A stretch of 8,732 nt of DNA from the NCBI GenBank assembly GCA_002378845.1, contig DFRY01000013.1, forward strand, positions 1,468 through 10,199, written 5' to 3'. Below are positions 1-6,790 of the stretch, one piece after another; position 1 is the first letter of the stretch, and each line of letters begins with the position of its first letter. A program made the position numbers and the translations under genes. The DNA comes from Ruminococcaceae bacterium UBA3451. Lineage in GTDB: Bacteria; Bacillota; Clostridia; Oscillospirales; Acutalibacteraceae. The notes beneath the pieces were generated by a model, which saw only the letters and a list, made by a program, of their open reading frames with translations, ran no database searches and was not told the DNA's origin.

Positions 1-185
1 TGACGGAACAAAGCTGTCTTGCACGTTTCGGCCGCGGTATTCCGCCGCGTGTTCTGCAGGCGGCAAAGCGGTTTGAAAAAGTCGGACTGACCGTTTGTAC
101 GGACAGCGGCTTCCATTTTACCAAACAGGGTTTTTTGGTTTCGAATACCCTGATTACGGAAATACTATATCATAATTTGGAGTGA
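1..185 (+). CDS. hemW: HemW-like radical SAM protein, C-terminal end (5' truncated by window)
   Basis: Only the last 60 codons are present, in the frame starting at base 3 and ending at TGA 183-185. HemW is related to oxygen-independent coproporphyrinogen III oxidase and is thought to act as a heme chaperone. The radical SAM core with its cluster cysteines lies outside the window. What is visible is the winged-helix-like tail: an ARFGRGIPP segment, then KRFEKVGL, and a closing GFLVSNTLITEIL segment. That last motif is typical of HemW C-termini, where the family usually ends in a GFLVSN-type strand and helix. The position just upstream of an hrcA-grpE-dnaK-dnaJ operon is the classical Firmicutes location of hemW, which supports the call. 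The stop codon overlaps the possible GTG start of the next gene, so the two are probably cotranscribed. Identity rests on the tail and context only. Confidence 0.75.
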   Translation, partial: TEQSCLARFGRGIPPRVLQAAKRFEKVGLTVCTDSGFHFTKQGFLVSNTLITEILYHNLE

Positions 186-190
186 TTTTT

Positions 191-1531
191 TTGCCACCCG
201 ATTTTTACGAATTTCCAGAAGATCAGCAGCCAAAAGCAGGGCGGGGGATGCTTCGCAGCTTTTTCAAAACGCTGCTTGCCATACTGACTGCGCTGCTGGT
301 AATTGGCGCGGTCTATTTTGCATATGTTAACTGGAGCTTCGGCCTGGGCGGCGACGTTGCCATTAACGGTGAAATTCTGGAGGATACCAGACTGACCGAT
401 TACGTCAGCCGGAATCCTTATGCGATGTCTTACTTTAAGCAATACTTAAACCCGGACGAAGTTCTGCTTTATGACGCGTTTGAATACGCGTATGAAAACC
501 CGAACGATACCATTGAGGTGAAAAAGCAGTACACCGAGGATGAGTTTAATAAAGTTCTGTATTTTCTGAAATGCGATTCCCCGATTTTTACCGTTAACAC
601 CATCGGCGCGCAAACCATGCTGGACAGCACCAACCCGCTCGAGCATTATTTTATGAAATATAATTTGAAGATTCCCGTGGCAAAATCTTACCACTGGACG
701 AAAATTGTCGTGCCGAAAACGGAACGCGATAACACCGACAAAAATCTTTCGGCGGAAACGATGCAGGCGGCAAAACAGATTATTGACGGTATGCCGAAAT
801 ACAAAACACAGCTGGAAAAGGCGGAATATATTTACCGTTGCCTTGTTACGCACGTTACCTATGACGACAGCGGAAACATAGACGAAGGTTCGCCGGTGTG
901 CACGCTGTACGGTGCCCTGCTGAACAAACGCGCCCAGTGCGACGGATTTGCCGCGGCCAATATGCTGCTGTTGAATATGGCGGGAATCGAATCCTTTAAA
1001 GTGTTTTATATTGGAAGCGACATTAACAGCGACGAAGGTCACACCTGGAATATTGCCAAGCTGGACGGGAACTATTACAATATTGACGCTTCCGGCGGGG
1101 AAAACTACACGGAAGAACTGGCAAAATGGGGCAAGCAGGTCGGCGCGGGCGGTGACCTGGTCAGCTTTGAAAAGTTTGCCATTACCACAGCGGAAACGAA
1201 ATACGATTCCCCTGTATTAAATAAGATATTTACCGGAATGGTTCCGGACTGTACTTCTGTCAGCCCGCGGCAGACCTTGTACAGTCTGTTGGCGGCGAAA
1301 AAGGATTCCGCCAATTGGGCAACGGAAGCGGCTGCTGCGCTGAAAGCGAACAAAAAAGGAAACGGCAGGTTCATTTCCGTGAAATTTGAAAGCAAAGACG
1401 AGTGCCAGAAATTTTATAATCACTTTGGCGGCGATGCCGGGTACGGGCAGTCCATACTGGAGAAAATTCCGAATTCCAAGGATCTTTCCATCTATGAAAG
1501 CAATGATGTGGTTTACCTGTTCCAGCGTTGA
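191..1531 (+). CDS. Membrane-anchored transglutaminase-like (cysteine protease fold) protein
   Basis: The protein has 446 residues from TTG 191. A GTG at 182 would add three residues, but it lies inside the GGAG ribosome site (179-182). The TTG at 191 has that site 8 nt upstream, so I prefer it. The N-terminus is a short cytoplasmic stretch rich in P, D and E, then one hydrophobic helix (about residues 27-46). The rest is presumably extracytoplasmic. The transglutaminase-like core is at about residues 205-300. A QCDGFAAA segment supplies the candidate catalytic Cys (C250), EGHTWNI the His (H284) and YYNIDAS the Asp (D299), so the full triad is present. The family includes proteases, peptidases and cross-linking enzymes acting on proteins or cell wall; the substrate cannot be read from sequence. 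The tail after about residue 360 is unrecognised. It is probably cotranscribed with hemW. No clear terminator separates it from the hrcA promoter. Confidence 0.85.
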   Translation: MPPDFYEFPEDQQPKAGRGMLRSFFKTLLAILTALLVIGAVYFAYVNWSFGLGGDVAINGEILEDTRLTDYVSRNPYAMSYFKQYLNPDEVLLYDAFEYAYENPNDTIEVKKQYTEDEFNKVLYFLKCDSPIFTVNTIGAQTMLDSTNPLEHYFMKYNLKIPVAKSYHWTKIVVPKTERDNTDKNLSAETMQAAKQIIDGMPKYKTQLEKAEYIYRCLVTHVTYDDSGNIDEGSPVCTLYGALLNKRAQCDGFAAANMLLLNMAGIESFKVFYIGSDINSDEGHTWNIAKLDGNYYNIDASGGENYTEELAKWGKQVGAGGDLVSFEKFAITTAETKYDSPVLNKIFTGMVPDCTSVSPRQTLYSLLAAKKDSANWATEAAAALKANKKGNGRFISVKFESKDECQKFYNHFGGDAGYGQSILEKIPNSKDLSIYESNDVVYLFQR

Positions 1532-1589
1532 ATTTTCCCGGATTTCCGCAATTTTGATTCGATTTCACAATTAGTTTACAAATACTATA

Positions 1590-1618
1590 TTGACATTACC
1601 GCGAAGTAATGGTAAATT
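1590..1618 (+). promoter_or_regulatory. Sigma-A promoter of the hrcA-grpE-dnaK-dnaJ operon
   Basis: A perfect -35 box TTGACA (1590-1595) is followed after 17 bp by TAAATT (1613-1618), a 4-of-6 match to the -10 consensus. The expected transcription start is near 1625, just upstream of CIRCE. A repressor bound there would block initiation or clearance. An alternative -10, TTATAT at 1617-1622, has poor spacing. Confidence 0.8.
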
Positions 1619-1629
1619 ATATCTTAGAG

Positions 1630-1656
1630 TTAGCACTCGGATCATAAGAGTGCTAA
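1630..1656 (+). promoter_or_regulatory. CIRCE operator (HrcA binding site)
   Basis: TTAGCACTC (1630-1638), a 9-bp spacer and GAGTGCTAA (1648-1656) match the CIRCE consensus exactly in both arms and spacer length. HrcA binds this inverted repeat and represses class I heat-shock genes. It lies between the predicted transcription start and the hrcA ribosome site, so it is also in the 5' untranslated RNA. Only this one copy is seen in the window. Confidence 0.97.
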
Positions 1657-1681
1657 AACTTAAAATAAAGAGGTGAGGGCG

Positions 1682-2713
1682 TTGCAGTTAAGCGAAAGAA
1701 AACAAAAAATACTGACGGCTGTAATAGACCTCTATGTTGCTACAGGGGAACCGGTCGGTTCCAAGGCAATATGCGACATCCTCGATTTTTCCGTTTCCTC
1801 GGCTACCGTGCGCAATGAAATGAGCGAGCTTTCCGAAATGGGACTGCTGGAGCAGCCGCACACTTCGGCGGGGCGCATTCCCTCCCAGCGGGGGTACCGC
1901 GTTTACATTGACACGCTGATGAAGAAACATCCTATTTCCGGTGAAGAACAGCGCTACATTGACAGCCTGCTTCTGCCCAGCGCCTACGACCCCGAGCGGT
2001 TGCTCGACGGCGTCGCCCGTGCGCTGGCCGGCATGACAAGGCTGGCCGCGGTTTCCACTACTCCAAGCGGAAAGGCGGCGGACGTGCGAGCCATTCAGTT
2101 CGTACAAACGAGCCGGCGGACCGCGATGGTGATTTTAATGACCTCCGCGGGCACAATGAAAAGCCGCGTGTTTCACAGCGACTTTGATATTACCCCGGAA
2201 ATACTGCGCGTGTTTTTCCGCGTGCTGAACGAAAAACTGGTGGGACTTCCCGTTTCCACGATTACCCCGGCGTACATTCAGTCTTTGGCTGCGTCCCTTG
2301 GGGACATGTCCATGCTGATGAGCTCCGCATTGATGGCGGTGCTTGACGTTGCGCAGGATTCCATGCAGGCTGAAGTTTGCCTGGACGGCGAAATGAATCT
2401 GCTTTTTTACAATGAATTCGGGCAGAACGGCGTTCGCCGCATTATGGATTTTCTTTCCCGTCCGCAGGAGCTTTCACAGCTTTTGGCGCAGAGGGCAAAC
2501 ACCATTAAAGTGCTGATCGGCGAAGAAACCAACCGCCCGGAGCTAAGCGAGTCCAGTGTGGTGGTCAGCCGGTATTCCGTAGGCGGCAGGGACGCGGGGG
2601 CGATTGCGATTATCGGCCCGACCAGAATGAACTATGGCAAAATCATATCGAATATCGAATACCTTTCCGGCTCCGTGGGAAGAATGTTGACGGAGTTAAT
2701 GGATACGGAATAG
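1682..2713 (+). CDS. hrcA: Heat-inducible transcription repressor HrcA
   Basis: HrcA is the CIRCE-binding repressor of class I heat-shock genes, and its activity is classically tuned by GroE. The product has 343 residues, the usual family length. I place the start at TTG 1682. An in-frame GTG at 1673 falls inside the ribosome site AGAGGTGAG itself, while the TTG sits a few bases after it and gives the N-terminus expected for HrcA (QLSERKQKIL). An N-terminal winged helix covers about residues 1-80, with the conserved GEPVGSKAI, SSATVRNEMSEL and HTSAGRIPSQRGYR segments; the second is the recognition helix region. The remainder is the GAF-like dimerisation and insert domain, including a GEETNRPELSESSVV segment and a closing GPTRMNY segment near the C-terminus. 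It is the first gene of the operon and autoregulated through the upstream CIRCE. It is separated from grpE by 16 bp. Confidence 0.97.
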   Translation: MQLSERKQKILTAVIDLYVATGEPVGSKAICDILDFSVSSATVRNEMSELSEMGLLEQPHTSAGRIPSQRGYRVYIDTLMKKHPISGEEQRYIDSLLLPSAYDPERLLDGVARALAGMTRLAAVSTTPSGKAADVRAIQFVQTSRRTAMVILMTSAGTMKSRVFHSDFDITPEILRVFFRVLNEKLVGLPVSTITPAYIQSLAASLGDMSMLMSSALMAVLDVAQDSMQAEVCLDGEMNLLFYNEFGQNGVRRIMDFLSRPQELSQLLAQRANTIKVLIGEETNRPELSESSVVVSRYSVGGRDAGAIAIIGPTRMNYGKIISNIEYLSGSVGRMLTELMDTE

Positions 2714-2729
2714 AAAGGGGTTACCTGTT

Positions 2730-3308
2730 TTGAGCAACCAGCAAAATGAGCAAGTAAACGAAAAAGAGGAGCAGACCGAGCCGGTCGGGCAGACCGAAAC
2801 AGAGCAGCCGAACGATGCTGCCGCACAGGAAGCCTCCCCGGAAAATGACCAGGGGAACGATGTGCAGGCAGAGCTTGATAAAGTAAAAGAAGAATTAAAG
2901 AAGCAGAAAGAACTGTTTTTGCGCACGGCAGCGGAATACGATAACTTCCGCAAACGAACCGAACGCGAAAAGCTGGCGCTTTACTCCGATGCAACCAGCG
3001 AAGCCGTAATCGAATTTCTTCCGGTGGCCGACAATTTGGAACGTGCGCTGGAACAGAAAGACTGCAGCGCGGAAGACCTGCGCAAGGGCGTGGAAATGGT
3101 ACAGTCCCAAATGAAGGCGGCGCTGAAAAAGCTCAGCGTAGAGGAAATGGGCGAAATCGGCGAGCCGTTTAACCCTGACCTGCATAACGCCGTTTCTCAC
3201 ATTGACGATGAAAACGCCGGGGACAACACCATTACCCAGGTGTTCCAAAAGGGTTATAAAATAAACGATAAAGTTGTGCGCCACGCAATGGTGCAGGTTG
3301 CCAACTAA
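2730..3308 (+). CDS. grpE: Nucleotide exchange factor GrpE
   Basis: GrpE releases ADP from DnaK and so resets the Hsp70 folding cycle in the cytoplasm. The protein has 192 residues, normal for the family. The first 45 or so are acidic, rich in Q and E, and probably disordered. A long helix (about 46-90) gives the dimeric coiled coil and contains RTAAEYDNFRKRTERE. LPVADNLERAL (97-107) begins the four-helix bundle segment. The C-terminal beta domain that contacts DnaK carries NPDLHNAVSHIDD and VFQKGYKINDKVVRHAMVQV. The start is TTG 2730 with an AAAGGGG ribosome site about 9 nt upstream, and no in-frame ATG is suitable. It lies 16 bp after hrcA and 79 bp before dnaK. Confidence 0.97.
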   Translation: MSNQQNEQVNEKEEQTEPVGQTETEQPNDAAAQEASPENDQGNDVQAELDKVKEELKKQKELFLRTAAEYDNFRKRTEREKLALYSDATSEAVIEFLPVADNLERALEQKDCSAEDLRKGVEMVQSQMKAALKKLSVEEMGEIGEPFNPDLHNAVSHIDDENAGDNTITQVFQKGYKINDKVVRHAMVQVAN

Positions 3309-3321
3309 ACGGCAGCCGTTT
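3307..3321 (+). repeat. Small hairpin at the grpE stop, in the grpE-dnaK spacer
   Basis: AAACGG and CCGTTT form a perfect 6-bp stem with a 3-nt loop, beginning at the grpE stop codon. Only about four T residues follow (3319-3322), and they are part of the stem, so it is a poor terminator. It could mark an RNA processing or stability site ahead of dnaK, or be chance. The remaining spacer to 3387 contains no other clear signal except the dnaK ribosome site TGGAGGTAA (3373-3381). Confidence 0.35.
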
Positions 3322-3387
3322 TAAATCCATCCATATAAAATTAACATAGATTTCAAATTGAAAACAGATTACTGGAGGTAATTTATT

Positions 3388-5226
3388 ATGTCAAAGACAA
3401 TAGGCATCGATTTAGGTACCACAAACTCCTGCGTCGCGGTAATTGAAGGCGGCGAACCGGTTGTTATTGCAAACGCTGAGGGTGCAAGAACCACCCCGTC
3501 CGTTGTTGCGGCTTCCAAAACAGGTGAGCGTATGGTCGGCCAGGTTGCAAAACGTCAGGCAATTACAAACCCGGACCGTACCGTTTCTTCCATTAAAAGA
3601 GAAATGGGTTCCAACTACAAAGTAAATATTGACGACAAAAGCTACACTCCTCAGGAAATTTCCGCAATGATCCTGCAGAAGCTGAAGAGCGACGCCGAAG
3701 CATATTTGGGCGAAAGCGTAACTTCCGCTGTTATTACCGTTCCGGCTTACTTCACCGACGCACAGCGCCAGGCGACCAAAGACGCAGGCAAAATTGCCGG
3801 CCTTGACGTAAAGCGTATTATTAACGAGCCGACCGCGGCTGCGCTTTCCTATGGCATTGACAAGGGCGAAGATCAGAAAATCATGGTTTACGACCTTGGC
3901 GGCGGTACATTTGATGTTTCCATTATTGAAATGGGCGACGGCGTTCAGGAAGTTCTTGCTACCGCGGGTAACAACCGTTTGGGCGGCGACGACTTTGACA
4001 AGCGCGTGATGGACTGGATGGTATCTTCTTTTAAAGCCGAAACGGGTATTGACCTGAGCGGCGACAAAATGGCTATGCAGAGACTGAAGGAAGCCGCAGA
4101 AAAAGCGAAAATTGAGCTTTCCGGCATGACTTCCAGCGCAATTAATCTTCCGTTTATCACAGCGGACGCAACCGGCCCGAAACACCTTGACTTAACCCTT
4201 TCCAGAGCGAAGTTTAACGAACTGACCGCCGACCTGGTGGAAAAAACCATGGGCCCGGTTCGTCAGGCGCTTTCCGATTCCGGATTAAAAATTGACGAAA
4301 TCAACAAGGTTCTGCTCGTCGGCGGTTCTTCCAGAATCCCCGCCGTACAGGACGCGGTAAAAGGCCTGACCGGCAAGGACCCGTTCAAGGGCATTAACCC
4401 GGACGAATGTGTTGCCATCGGTGCCGCGCTGCAGGCCGGTGTTCTCGGCGGCGAAGTCGAGGGCTTGCTCCTGCTCGACGTTACTCCGCTTTCCCTCGGT
4501 GTGGAAACCATGGGCGGCGTTATGACAAAGATCATTGAGCGCAACACCACCATTCCGACCAAGAAGAGCCAGATTTTCTCCACCGCGGCGGACGGTCAGA
4601 CTCAGGTTGAGGTCAACGTGCTGCAGGGCGAGCGTGAGTTTGCCCGCGACAATAAGCAGCTCGGCCTGTTCAAACTGGACGGCATCGCACCGGCACCGCG
4701 CGGAATCCCCCAGATTGAAGTATCGTTCGACATTGACGCCAACGGTATCGTAAATGTATCTGCAAAGGATTTGGGTACCGGCAAAGAGCAGAAGATCACC
4801 ATTTCTTCCAGCTCCAACATGAGCAAAGATGATATTAACAAGGCGGTTCAGGACGCAGAGAAATTTGCTGCCGAAGACAAGAAGCGCCGTGAGGAGATTG
4901 ACCAGAAGAACGAATCCGAGAATCTTTGCTACGCGGTGGAAAAGCTGCTGAAAGACAACGGCGACAAGATTGACGAAAGCGACAAGACCGATTTGAATGC
5001 CAAGGTTTCTTCGCTGAAAGACGCCATTTCCGCCAATAATACGGACGACATGAAGGCAAAGACCGAGGAACTGCAGAAAGCAATGTACGCGGTCAGCGAA
5101 AAAATGTATAAGAACGCCGCTCCGCAGCAGCCGCAGGGCGAGCCCGGCGACGTTTCCCAGGACCCGAACGGCAACCCGGTGTACGACGCGGAATATAAAG
5201 ACGTGGATGACAGCGATAAGAAATAA
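3388..5226 (+). CDS. dnaK: Molecular chaperone DnaK (Hsp70)
   Basis: DnaK is the ATP-dependent Hsp70 chaperone that binds exposed hydrophobic peptides, working with DnaJ and GrpE. The 612 residues match the length of Firmicutes DnaK. The nucleotide-binding domain (about 1-355) begins with GIDLGTTNS (6-14) and contains the second phosphate loop DLGGGTFD (169-176) and the adenosine motif LLVGGSSRIP (309-318). The hydrophobic interdomain linker, containing LLLLDVTP (360-367), is intact. The substrate-binding domain and helical lid follow, ending in a low-complexity acidic tail that closes DDSDKK. The start is ATG 3388 with ribosome site TGGAGGTAA, the best translation signal in the operon. Codon use is regular, as expected of a highly expressed gene. 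It lies downstream of grpE under CIRCE control. Confidence 0.99.
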   Translation: MSKTIGIDLGTTNSCVAVIEGGEPVVIANAEGARTTPSVVAASKTGERMVGQVAKRQAITNPDRTVSSIKREMGSNYKVNIDDKSYTPQEISAMILQKLKSDAEAYLGESVTSAVITVPAYFTDAQRQATKDAGKIAGLDVKRIINEPTAAALSYGIDKGEDQKIMVYDLGGGTFDVSIIEMGDGVQEVLATAGNNRLGGDDFDKRVMDWMVSSFKAETGIDLSGDKMAMQRLKEAAEKAKIELSGMTSSAINLPFITADATGPKHLDLTLSRAKFNELTADLVEKTMGPVRQALSDSGLKIDEINKVLLVGGSSRIPAVQDAVKGLTGKDPFKGINPDECVAIGAALQAGVLGGEVEGLLLLDVTPLSLGVETMGGVMTKIIERNTTIPTKKSQIFSTAADGQTQVEVNVLQGEREFARDNKQLGLFKLDGIAPAPRGIPQIEVSFDIDANGIVNVSAKDLGTGKEQKITISSSSNMSKDDINKAVQDAEKFAAEDKKRREEIDQKNESENLCYAVEKLLKDNGDKIDESDKTDLNAKVSSLKDAISANNTDDMKAKTEELQKAMYAVSEKMYKNAAPQQPQGEPGDVSQDPNGNPVYDAEYKDVDDSDKK

Positions 5227-5247
5227 TCCCCATCGGGGTTCTTATCC

Positions 5248-5363
5248 AAATGGATGATGAATGATGAAAGCGGAATGATTACGGCAGGGGGTTCGCCGCA
5301 AACATTGATTTGCGGCGAAGGAACTGTTATAATGGTTCCCTGTTCATCGTTCATTGTTCATTT
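5248..5363. repeat. Palindromic element in the dnaK-dnaJ spacer, possibly MITE-like
   Basis: Imperfect terminal inverted arms (5248-5268 and 5343-5363, about 17 of 21 positions complementary) enclose a perfect 11-bp stem, TTCGCCGCAAA (5292-5302) and TTTGCGGCGAA (5309-5319), with a 6-nt loop. The arms are built of short repeated units such as GATGAATGATGAA and TTCATTGTTCAT. No T-tract follows the stem on either strand, so it is not an intrinsic terminator. The arrangement resembles a short non-autonomous or palindromic intergenic element inserted between dnaK and dnaJ. I cannot tell from one copy whether it is dispersed in the genome. Confidence 0.5.
5305..5333 (+). promoter_or_regulatory. Probable extended -10 promoter upstream of dnaJ
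   Basis: A perfect TATAAT (5328-5333) is preceded by TGT (5325-5327), forming an extended -10. TTGATT (5305-5310), a 4-of-6 match to the -35 consensus, lies exactly 17 bp upstream. The -35 box sits in the loop and 3' arm of the 11-bp hairpin. If active, dnaJ would have a transcript independent of CIRCE, with a leader of about 40 nt. Confidence 0.55.
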
Positions 5364-5382
5364 ATTATAGGAGTGATTTGGT

Positions 5383-6525
5383 TTGGCTGACAAAAGGGAC
5401 TATTACGAGGTTATGGGTGTGCCGAAAAACGCCACCGATGATGAAATAAAGAAAGCATACCGCAAGCTTGCAAAGCAGTACCACCCGGACTTAAATCCGG
5501 GCGATAAAACCGCCGAGGCAAAGTTCAAAGAGGTCAACGAAGCGTACGAGGTGCTGTCCGACAAAGACAAAAAAGCACGCTACGACCAGTTCGGCCACGC
5601 CGGGGTAGACCCGAATTTCGGCGGCGGCGCGGGCGGCGGAAGTCCGTTTACGGGCGATATTGACCTGGGCGACATATTTAACAGTTTCTTCGGCGGCTTT
5701 GGCGGCGGCGCGCGTTCCGTTAACCCGAATGCTCCCCGGCGCGGCAGCGATACCGAGGCGGTTGTGAACATAAGCTTCGAAGAAGCGGCCAAGGGCTGTA
5801 AGAAGAACATTTCCTATGACAAAATTGAATCCTGTACGGACTGCGGCGGCAGCGGAGCGCAGAAGGGAACTTCTGCCAAAACCTGCACGAACTGCAACGG
5901 TACCGGGCAGGTTCACATTAACCAGCGCACCCCCTTCGGCGTGGTGCAGACCTCCCGTACCTGCGACCGCTGCGGCGGAACGGGTAAGGTGATTGAAACT
6001 CCCTGCAAAACCTGCGGCGGCAGCGGCAAGGTGCGCCGGCAGAAAAACATTGAAATCAATGTGCCGGCCGGAATTGACAATGAACAGATTCTGAATGTGA
6101 GCGGGCAGGGCAATGCCGGAACCAACGGCGGCCCCAGCGGTGACCTTCATGTTTATGTGAATGTGCGCCCGCACCCCATTTTTGAACGCCGCGGCAACGA
6201 CATTTGGTGTGAAATGCCGATTACGTTTACACAGGCGACGTTGGGCGCGGAAGTGGTGGTGCCCACCATTGACGGCCGCGTCAGCTATGAGGTGCACGAA
6301 GGCACGCAGCCCGGCGATGTGTTCAAGCTGAAAGGAAAGGGAATTCCCCGCCTTGGCGGCCGCAGCCGCGGCGACCAGTTTGTGCGCGTGACCATAGAAG
6401 TGCCGAAAAACCTTTCCGAGGAGCAAAAGGCAATTCTGGAGAAATTCGACAGCGTTGCCGATGAAAAAAATTACCAGAAGCGCAAGAGCTTTTTCGATAA
6501 AATAAAAAATATGTTCGGAGAATAA
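5383..6525 (+). CDS. dnaJ: Chaperone protein DnaJ (Hsp40, type I)
   Basis: DnaJ delivers substrates to DnaK and stimulates its ATPase. The protein has 380 residues, normal for type I. The J domain (about 5-70) has the essential HPD triplet at residues 34-36. A Gly/Phe-rich stretch follows (about 76-110). The zinc-binding domain has all four CxxCxGxG repeats: CTDCGGSG (151-158), CTNCNGTG (168-175), CDRCGGTG (194-201) and CKTCGGSG (208-215). The C-terminal substrate domains and dimerisation tail are complete. The start is TTG 5383, preceded by GGAGTGAT (5370-5377); translation begins ADKRDYYEVMGV as expected. It is separated from dnaK by 156 bp holding the palindromic element and a possible own promoter. 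It is the last gene of the heat-shock operon here, followed by a strong terminator. Confidence 0.98.
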   Translation: MADKRDYYEVMGVPKNATDDEIKKAYRKLAKQYHPDLNPGDKTAEAKFKEVNEAYEVLSDKDKKARYDQFGHAGVDPNFGGGAGGGSPFTGDIDLGDIFNSFFGGFGGGARSVNPNAPRRGSDTEAVVNISFEEAAKGCKKNISYDKIESCTDCGGSGAQKGTSAKTCTNCNGTGQVHINQRTPFGVVQTSRTCDRCGGTGKVIETPCKTCGGSGKVRRQKNIEINVPAGIDNEQILNVSGQGNAGTNGGPSGDLHVYVNVRPHPIFERRGNDIWCEMPITFTQATLGAEVVVPTIDGRVSYEVHEGTQPGDVFKLKGKGIPRLGGRSRGDQFVRVTIEVPKNLSEEQKAILEKFDSVADEKNYQKRKSFFDKIKNMFGE

Positions 6526-6548
6526 GCTCCGATTAATACGAAACCGGT

Positions 6549-6585
6549 AAAAAAGCCCCCGCCAAATTTTGGCGGGGGCTTTTTT
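6549..6585 (+). terminator. Strong intrinsic terminator after dnaJ
   Basis: A core GCCCCCGCC / GGCGGGGGC stem, extended by AA/TT inside and six A-T pairs outside, gives a 17-bp perfect helix with a 3-nt loop (6566-6568). A run of six T residues ends the 3' arm. The A-run on the 5' side makes it potentially bidirectional. It closes the heat-shock operon 23 bp after the dnaJ stop. Confidence 0.95.
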
Positions 6586-6728
6586 GTTCTGTCGTGATAC
6601 GAAAATATCCGTCTGTAACAGAATAAATTTTTTATACAAAGTCTTTCAGTGCAAATACAGAGTCAACTTCAGTAGATTATAATTGACTTTTGGAAAATTT
6701 GCCTTCCGAAGGAAACTTTCGGTGGGTA

Positions 6729-6769
6729 AGCTGCGTATATTGAAGAGAACCCTCTTCACAAAGGCAGCT
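6729..6769 (+). other. Two-stem hairpin ahead of a ribosome-site-like sequence (possible structured leader)
   Basis: AGCTGC (6729-6734) pairs with GCAGCT (6764-6769). Inside, after a 6/5-nt internal loop, TGAAGAG (6741-6747) pairs with CTCTTCA (6752-6758) across an AACC loop. A GGAGGG ribosome-site-like sequence follows at 6779-6784, and an ATG at 6791. This could be a leader or attenuator structure, or part of a repeat. It matches no riboswitch class I know. The flanking 6586-6728 holds no gene I can support; it has a TATAAT at 6678-6683 without a matching -35 box. Confidence 0.3.
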
Positions 6770-6790
6770 GGAATTAATGGAGGGAATTTT

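Noticed and set aside
446..1042. A 198-codon minus-strand open frame opposite the transglutaminase gene
   Set aside because: The composition is typical of an antisense shadow and there is no ribosome site. The plus-strand protein has an intact catalytic triad.
5228..5238. CCCC-ATC-GGGG hairpin just after dnaK as a terminator
   Set aside because: The stem is only 4 bp with a 3-nt loop and no T-tract follows. It may be chance.
5292..5319. The 11-bp hairpin in the dnaK-dnaJ spacer as an intrinsic terminator
   Set aside because: Neither strand has a T-run after the stem; it is better explained as part of the palindromic element.
5623..5713. Repeated GGCGGC units as a tandem repeat or CRISPR-like array
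   Set aside because: They encode the Gly/Phe-rich linker of DnaJ and are irregular. There are no spacers or conserved repeat units.
5491..6639. A 382-codon minus-strand open frame antisense to dnaJ
   Set aside because: It is an Ala/Val-rich shadow of the GC-biased codons of dnaJ, and it runs through the terminator hairpin. dnaJ is unambiguous on the other strand.
6678..6683. A perfect TATAAT as promoter for the region after dnaJ
   Set aside because: No -35-like hexamer is found 16-18 bp upstream, and there is no extended -10 TG at the right place. Not enough to call.
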